Part shown: positions 59,443 to 64,000 of the stretch, piece after piece
Layout of the letters: every line of letters begins with the position of its first letter
How positions within the stretch are numbered: the stretch's first letter is position 1
From: Acidobacteriota bacterium
GTDB lineage: Bacteria; Acidobacteriota; Terriglobia; Bryobacterales; Bryobacteraceae
Length of the DNA: 64,000 nucleotides
Direction of reading: 5' to 3'
Assembly (NCBI GenBank): GCA_029776225.1
Contig: JAKOTR010000061.1
Span: 1-64,000 of the forward strand
Notes under the pieces: model-generated
The model's database searches: none
Seen by the model: only the letters and a program-made list of their open reading frames with translations
What the model was told of the DNA's origin: nothing
Translations under genes and position numbers: made by a program

Positions 59443-60402
59443 TTGCATCCCGTGGAGGCTTTGTCTGGTCTGGTCGGCTCCTCGCCGGTGATGGCCGAGG
59501 TGCGCCGCCGGATTCTCAAGGTTGGGCGCACGCGCTCTCCCGTCCTGCTGCTCGGCGAATCCGGCACCGGCAAGGAGGTCGCCGCGCGCGCAATCCACCT
59601 GGTGAACCCTACCGGACGGTTCGTGCCGATCGACTGTTCCCTGCTGGGCACGCTGCTCGAAACCGAACTGTTCGGGCACACCAAAGGCGCGTTCACCGGC
59701 GCGATCGCCGACAAACCCGGCCTGATCGCACTGGCCGAAGGCGGCACGGCGTTCTTCGATGAGATCGGGGAACTTCCGCTCGACATGCAGGCGAAGCTGC
59801 TGCGGGTGCTCCAGGAGAAAGAAATCCGGCCTGTGGGCGCCACCGAGCGGCGGAAGGCGGACTTCCGCGTGATCGCCGCCACCAATCGCGACCTCGCCCG
59901 CGAGGTGGAGCGCGGGAGGTTCCGCCGCGACCTTTACTACCGCCTGAATGTGGTGACGCTGCGCCTGCCTCCGCTGCGGGACCGCAAGGAAGACATCCCG
60001 GAGCTTGCGGCGCACTTCCTCAAACGTTACGGCTCGAAACACGAACTCAGCCGCGAACTTCTCAAGGTGCTGCTGGATTACGACTGGCCCGGCAACGTCC
60101 GGGAGCTGGAGAACTGCATCCAGAGATTGGTGACGCTGAGTTCCGGTCCGGTTCTGACCACGGCCGATCTGCCAACCGCCCTTGCGGGCTCGCTCGCCGC
60201 CGGGCACGCCGCGCGCGACTTCGAGGTTCTGCTCCAGGCGCCGCCACCCGAAACTCCGCCGGTGCTCCGGCTGGATGAAATGGAGCGGAACGCGATCGCC
60301 CGGGCGTTGAAGCTCACCGGAGGCGACAGGTCGCGTACCGCCGAACTGCTCGGCATCGGCCGCACCACCCTCTATCGAAAAATCAAGGAATACAGCCTCT
60401 AG
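59443..60402 (+). CDS. Sigma-54-dependent transcriptional activator without sensory domain
   Basis: A 319-residue bacterial enhancer-binding protein starting at or near TTG 59443; no ribosome site is seen. The AAA+ domain fills most of the protein: Walker A GESGTGKEVAARAIH (about residues 38-52), sigma-54 contact loop KGAFTGA (about 82-88), Walker B GGTAFFDEIGEL (near 102) and the R-finger region FRRDLYYRLNVV. The C-terminus is a Fis-type HTH (DRSRTAELLGIGRTTLYRKIKEY). There is no receiver, GAF or PAS domain, so control must come from expression level or a partner. It lies 18 bases after rlpA. Confidence 0.93.
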   Translation: MHPVEALSGLVGSSPVMAEVRRRILKVGRTRSPVLLLGESGTGKEVAARAIHLVNPTGRFVPIDCSLLGTLLETELFGHTKGAFTGAIADKPGLIALAEGGTAFFDEIGELPLDMQAKLLRVLQEKEIRPVGATERRKADFRVIAATNRDLAREVERGRFRRDLYYRLNVVTLRLPPLRDRKEDIPELAAHFLKRYGSKHELSRELLKVLLDYDWPGNVRELENCIQRLVTLSSGPVLTTADLPTALAGSLAAGHAARDFEVLLQAPPPETPPVLRLDEMERNAIARALKLTGGDRSRTAELLGIGRTTLYRKIKEYSL

Positions 60403-60495
60403 TGCCGTCGCGGCCTGGCCGGATGCTTCCCCAAGCAGGAGATAGGTATCTCCGGCACGGTATCATAAAAGCAGACATCTAACTGGGAATTCCTT

Positions 60496-63400
60496 ATGCC
60501 TGACAAATCCGGTCCAGGCCTGGGCATCAATGCCTGGCTTGAAGACGAGCTCTACCAGGAGTATCTCCACGACCGTGCCGCGATCGACGAGAGCTGGAAA
60601 GCCTTGTTCGAGAACGGCCACCGCACAAACGGTCTCGCCGCCCAAGTGCCGAGCGCGAGACCAGAGACCGCGCCACCGCCAGTCGAGGGCGATCTCGAGC
60701 CCCTTCGCGGTCCCGCCGCGGCGGTTGCCCGGAACATGGAGGCCAGCCTTTCCATCCCCGTCGCGACTTCGCAGCGCACCATCGCCGTCAAGGTCGTCGA
60801 CGAGAACCGCACGATCATCAACCAGCACCTATCCGTAGTCGGGCAGTCCAAGGTCTCCTACACGCACCTCATCGCCTGGGCGGTGATCAAGGCCCTGCGC
60901 GCGTACCCGAACCTGAACAGCGCCTATGTCGAGCGCGACGGCCAGGCATTCCGCCTGCGCCGCTCCTACGTCAACTTCGGTGTGGCGGTCGATGTCGCCG
61001 GCAAGGACGGCGCGCGGTCCCTCGTCGTTCCCAATATTCGAAATGCCGAGAAGCTGAACTTCCAGCAGTTCCTCTCGGCCTATGACGACCTGGTCGCCCG
61101 CGCGCGCGCCGGCAAACTCACCCTCGAGGATTTTCAGGACACCACCATTTCACTTACCAACCCCGGCACCGTGGGAACGGTCGGTTCCGTCCCGCGCCTG
61201 ATGCCGGGGCAGGGCGCCATCATCGCCACTGGGGCTATCGACTATCCGGCCGAGTTCCAGGGCGCCGCGCCGGAAACACGCGCGCTTCTGGGCATCAGCA
61301 AGGTGATGACCATCACCTGCACCTATGACCACCGCATCATTCAGGGCGCCGAGTCAGGCCTCTTCCTCGCCCGTGTGCAGGCGCTGCTCCAGGGCGACTC
61401 CAACTTTTACGAAGACATCTTTGCCGACCTTCGGCTTCCCTACCAGCCCGCCAAGTGGGAACCCGACCGCTCCACGGCCCTCCCCGGAGCGGGAGCCGAT
61501 CAGCTTCCGGCCGCCGCCAAACAGGCCGCTGTCCTGCAACTCATCAACGCATACCGCGTTCGCGGGCACTTGATCGCCGACCTCGATCCGCTCGGCTCGA
61601 AGCCCAGCTACCATCCGGAGCTCGACCCGGCCAATTACGGCCTCACCATCTGGGACCTCGACCGCCACTTCATTACCGGAAGCCTGGCCATGGACGAGCG
61701 CGACGGCGCGCCGTACCCTACCGCTACTCTCCGGGAGATTCTGGAGATCTTGCGCCAGACCTATTGCGGCAAGATGGGCTGCGAGTACATGAACATCCAG
61801 GTGCCGGAGCAGAAGCGCTGGCTTCAACTCCGCCTGGAGCCGGCCTCCGCCAAGGCGCCGCTCGATAGCGCCACCCGCCGCCGCATTCTCGAACGCCTCA
61901 TCGAGGCCGAGCAGTTCGAGCACTTCCTGCATTCGCGCTACGTGGGCCACAAGCGTTTCTCGCTCGAGGGGGCGGAAACCGCCATAGCGATTTTAGATGA
62001 GCTTTTGCGCCGCGCGGCCCAGCAGGATGTCCACGAGGTTGTCATCGGCATGGCCCACCGCGGCCGCCTGAACGTGCTGGCGAACCTCATCGGCATGCCG
62101 TTCGGACAGATCTTCTCGTCGTTTGAGAGCGAGGAGCCCACCAGCGTGCAAGGCTCCGGCGACGTGAAGTATCACCTCGGCGCTACCGGAGTCCGCACCT
62201 TCGAGGGCCGTGAGCTCGTGGTTTCAGTTTCCCCCAACCCGAGTCACCTCGAAGCTGTCGACCCGGTGGTCGAGGGTATTGTGCGGCCGAAGCAGGACCG
62301 CCTCGGAGACGTCGAGCGCCGGCGCGTCATCCCGCTGCTCGTGCACGGCGATGCCGCGTTCGCCGGCCAGGGAATCGTTGCCGAGACCCTCAACCTCTCG
62401 CAGCTCCCGGGCTACTGCACCGGCGGCACGATCCACCTCATCATTAATAACCAGATCGGATTCACGACTCCGCCCGAGGAAGCCCGCTCGACGCCTTACC
62501 CCACCGACGTCGCCCGCATGGTGCAGGCCCCCATCTTCCACGTCAATGGCGACGACCCCGAGGCCGCCATCCGCGCCGCCCGCCTCGCCTTCGACTATCG
62601 CCAGCGCTTCAACAAGGACGTGGTGATCGACATGATCTGCTACCGCCGCCACGGCCACAACGAAACGGATGACCCCAGCTACACGCAGCCCCTCCTGTAC
62701 CGCAAGATCCGGGAGCACCCGTCCGTGGCGACGCTCTACGGCCAGCGGCTAGTTCGCGAGGGCGCCATTTCACAGGAAGAGATCGACAGCATCCGCCGCC
62801 GCATCTCCGAGTCGCTCGACGCCGCGCACAAACAGCCCGTCTCTTTCGTGCTGTCCGCCCCCGGCCCGGCACCCGAAGTTCATTCCACCGCCGTCGATCA
62901 CGCTACGCTCGAACGTGTGGTGGAAGGCCTGACCAGGTTCCCCGCGGATTTCCACCTTCACCCCAAGCTACGCCCCTTCGTCGAGCGCCGGCGCGAAGCT
63001 TTCGAGAAAGGCGGCCCGATCGACTGGGCGTTCGCCGAGGCGCTCGCCTTCGGCAGCCTGGTGCTTCAGGGTACGCCCGTCCGGCTGAGCGGCCAGGATT
63101 CCAGCCGCGGCACGTTCTCCCAGCGGCACGCGATCTTCTACGATTACGAGAACGGCCACGAGTACTGCCCGCTGCGGCACCTCGCGCCCGGCCAGGCACG
63201 CTTTGACGTGTACGACAGCTCGCTAAGCGAAAACGCCGTCCTCGGTTTCGAGTTCGGCTACAGTCTGGGCGACCCGCTCAGTCTCGTGCTGTGGGAAGCG
63301 CAGTTCGGTGACTTCGCCAACGGCGCGCAGGTCATCATCGATCAGTTCATCGCAGGCGCGGAGTCCAAGTGGGCGCAGCCAAGCGGTTTGGTATTGCTGC

Positions 63401-64000
63401 TCCCGCACGGGTACGAGGGACAGGGGCCCGAGCACTCCAGCGCCCGCGTCGAGCGCTTCCTCCAACTGTGCGCCGAGGACAACCTGCGGGTCATAAACCC
63501 GACCACGCCCGCGCAGTATTTCCATGCGCTGCGCCGGCGCGCGAGAAAGCCGCTCATCATCTTTACTCCGAAGAGCCTGCTGCGGCACCATAGGGCGGTC
63601 TCGACGGTAAGTGAACTTACTTCCGGCCGCTTCCGCGAGGTGATCGGCGAAACCGGTCACATCGAGCCGAACCGCGTCACCCGGCTCCTGCTGTGCTCCG
63701 GCAAGATCTACTATGACCTGCTCGAACGGCAGCCGGAAAACGTGGCGATCGCCCGCATCGAGCAGCTCTATCCCTTCCCGCACGCCGAAGTGCAGGACGT
63801 GATTATGCGGTATCCGCTCACCGCGGAGGTCGTCTGGGTGCAGGAAGAGCCGCGCAATATGGGGCCGTGGCGTTTCGTCCAGGAGCAGGTGCAGCCGCTG
63901 CTCGCGCAGAGCCGCCGGGTGCTTCGCTACGTCGGCCGTCCCGAGAGCGCGTCGACCGCGACGGGCTCCCACCGGCGCCATACCGAGGAACAGAAGGCGG
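60496..64000 (+). CDS. Multifunctional 2-oxoglutarate dehydrogenase, E2-E1 fusion (Kgd/OdhA type), 3' end off window
   Basis: Starts at ATG 60496 and stays open to the right edge, giving 1168 residues; the visible end (GRPESASTATGSHRRHTEEQKA) is only a few residues from the usual end. Order: short N-terminal E1 helix (about 8-35, NAWLEDELYQEYLHDRAAID); a linker; an E2 catalytic domain (about 78-305) with ATSQRTIAVKVVDENR and the active-site region TYDHRIIQGAESG; then the thiamine-diphosphate E1 part (from about 335) with IGMAHRGRLNVLANL and HGDAAFAGQGI near 617. No lipoyl domain is present. This is the actinobacterial Kgd/OdhA layout. It decarboxylates 2-oxoglutarate and passes succinyl groups on in the TCA cycle. 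The ribosome site is weak (GGGAA). Confidence 0.93.
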   Translation, partial: MPDKSGPGLGINAWLEDELYQEYLHDRAAIDESWKALFENGHRTNGLAAQVPSARPETAPPPVEGDLEPLRGPAAAVARNMEASLSIPVATSQRTIAVKVVDENRTIINQHLSVVGQSKVSYTHLIAWAVIKALRAYPNLNSAYVERDGQAFRLRRSYVNFGVAVDVAGKDGARSLVVPNIRNAEKLNFQQFLSAYDDLVARARAGKLTLEDFQDTTISLTNPGTVGTVGSVPRLMPGQGAIIATGAIDYPAEFQGAAPETRALLGISKVMTITCTYDHRIIQGAESGLFLARVQALLQGDSNFYEDIFADLRLPYQPAKWEPDRSTALPGAGADQLPAAAKQAAVLQLINAYRVRGHLIADLDPLGSKPSYHPELDPANYGLTIWDLDRHFITGSLAMDERDGAPYPTATLREILEILRQTYCGKMGCEYMNIQVPEQKRWLQLRLEPASAKAPLDSATRRRILERLIEAEQFEHFLHSRYVGHKRFSLEGAETAIAILDELLRRAAQQDVHEVVIGMAHRGRLNVLANLIGMPFGQIFSSFESEEPTSVQGSGDVKYHLGATGVRTFEGRELVVSVSPNPSHLEAVDPVVEGIVRPKQDRLGDVERRRVIPLLVHGDAAFAGQGIVAETLNLSQLPGYCTGGTIHLIINNQIGFTTPPEEARSTPYPTDVARMVQAPIFHVNGDDPEAAIRAARLAFDYRQRFNKDVVIDMICYRRHGHNETDDPSYTQPLLYRKIREHPSVATLYGQRLVREGAISQEEIDSIRRRISESLDAAHKQPVSFVLSAPGPAPEVHSTAVDHATLERVVEGLTRFPADFHLHPKLRPFVERRREAFEKGGPIDWAFAEALAFGSLVLQGTPVRLSGQDSSRGTFSQRHAIFYDYENGHEYCPLRHLAPGQARFDVYDSSLSENAVLGFEFGYSLGDPLSLVLWEAQFGDFANGAQVIIDQFIAGAESKWAQPSGLVLLLPHGYEGQGPEHSSARVERFLQLCAEDNLRVINPTTPAQYFHALRRRARKPLIIFTPKSLLRHHRAVSTVSELTSGRFREVIGETGHIEPNRVTRLLLCSGKIYYDLLERQPENVAIARIEQLYPFPHAEVQDVIMRYPLTAEVVWVQEEPRNMGPWRFVQEQVQPLLAQSRRVLRYVGRPESASTATGSHRRHTEEQKA

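Overview
The window is GC-rich bacterial chromosome with strong G/C bias at third codon positions, almost fully coding, with no rRNA, tRNA, IS element, phage gene or CRISPR array that I can recognise. Three things point to the Acidobacteriota, probably the Solibacter/Bryobacter group: a very long Oar-like TonB-dependent receptor with an N-terminal carboxypeptidase-regulatory-like domain, a secreted beta-propeller/TPR protein with a CxxCH motif, and a type II secretion operon with fused PilM/PilN-like and PilO-like parts. This assignment is an inference from gene content; no rRNA is present to test it.

Layout. 1-327: start of a secreted protein that runs off the left edge. 870-14743 (minus strand): one long operon, read from right to left. 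It encodes an ECF sigma factor, a zinc-binding anti-sigma factor, a small exported protein, then GspE, F, G, H, I, J, K, a PilM/PilN-like GspL, a PilO-like GspM, a GspC/PilP-like protein, a small exported protein, the secretin GspD and a last unknown protein. 14921-22168: a TPR protein, a SnoaL-like protein, an APC permease, folC, an acyltransferase, an amidohydrolase and an aminotransferase. 22213-27544 (minus): galU, purQ, purL and purF. 27762-31751: a 7Fe-type ferredoxin, queD, a DinG/XPD-type helicase, a GT4 glycosyltransferase and a small unknown protein. 32082-37457: a small membrane protein, a GNAT-like protein, then an acyl carrier protein, an AMP-forming ligase and an NAD-synthase-like amide ligase in one tight operon, with a convergent SDR dehydrogenase. 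37574-46724 (plus): a complete assimilatory sulfate operon with siroheme genes (cobA, cysD, cysN, sulfite reductase, sirC-like, cysH, cysT, cysW, cysA). 46827-50697: strong promoter, about 310 nt of structured leader, then the Oar-like receptor. 50739-60402: the propeller/TPR protein, der, an NCS1 permease, two small unknown or DUF302-like genes, a MidA-type methyltransferase, a 20-residue Lys/Ala-rich peptide gene, an RlpA-like lipoprotein and a sigma-54 activator. 60496 to the right edge: an E2-E1 fused 2-oxoglutarate dehydrogenase component, lacking only a few C-terminal residues.

How the genes work together. The sulfate operon imports sulfate (CysTWA), activates it to APS (CysDN), reduces APS directly with an iron-sulfur APS reductase (CysH) and reduces sulfite with a siroheme enzyme whose cofactor is made by the CobA and SirC-like proteins. 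The CysN C-terminus carries what looks like a dead APS-kinase domain, which fits a pathway that no longer needs PAPS. The secretion operon is a near-complete type II system without a prepilin peptidase, headed by its own sigma/anti-sigma pair. The ACP/ligase/NadE-like cluster looks like a small biosynthetic module of unknown product.

The most interesting unexplained signals are the structured leader before the receptor, the strongly promoted 20-residue basic peptide, the degenerate APS-kinase domain, the ACP-ligase-NadE-like module, and the Met-Tyr-Gly repeat insertion in the secretin.
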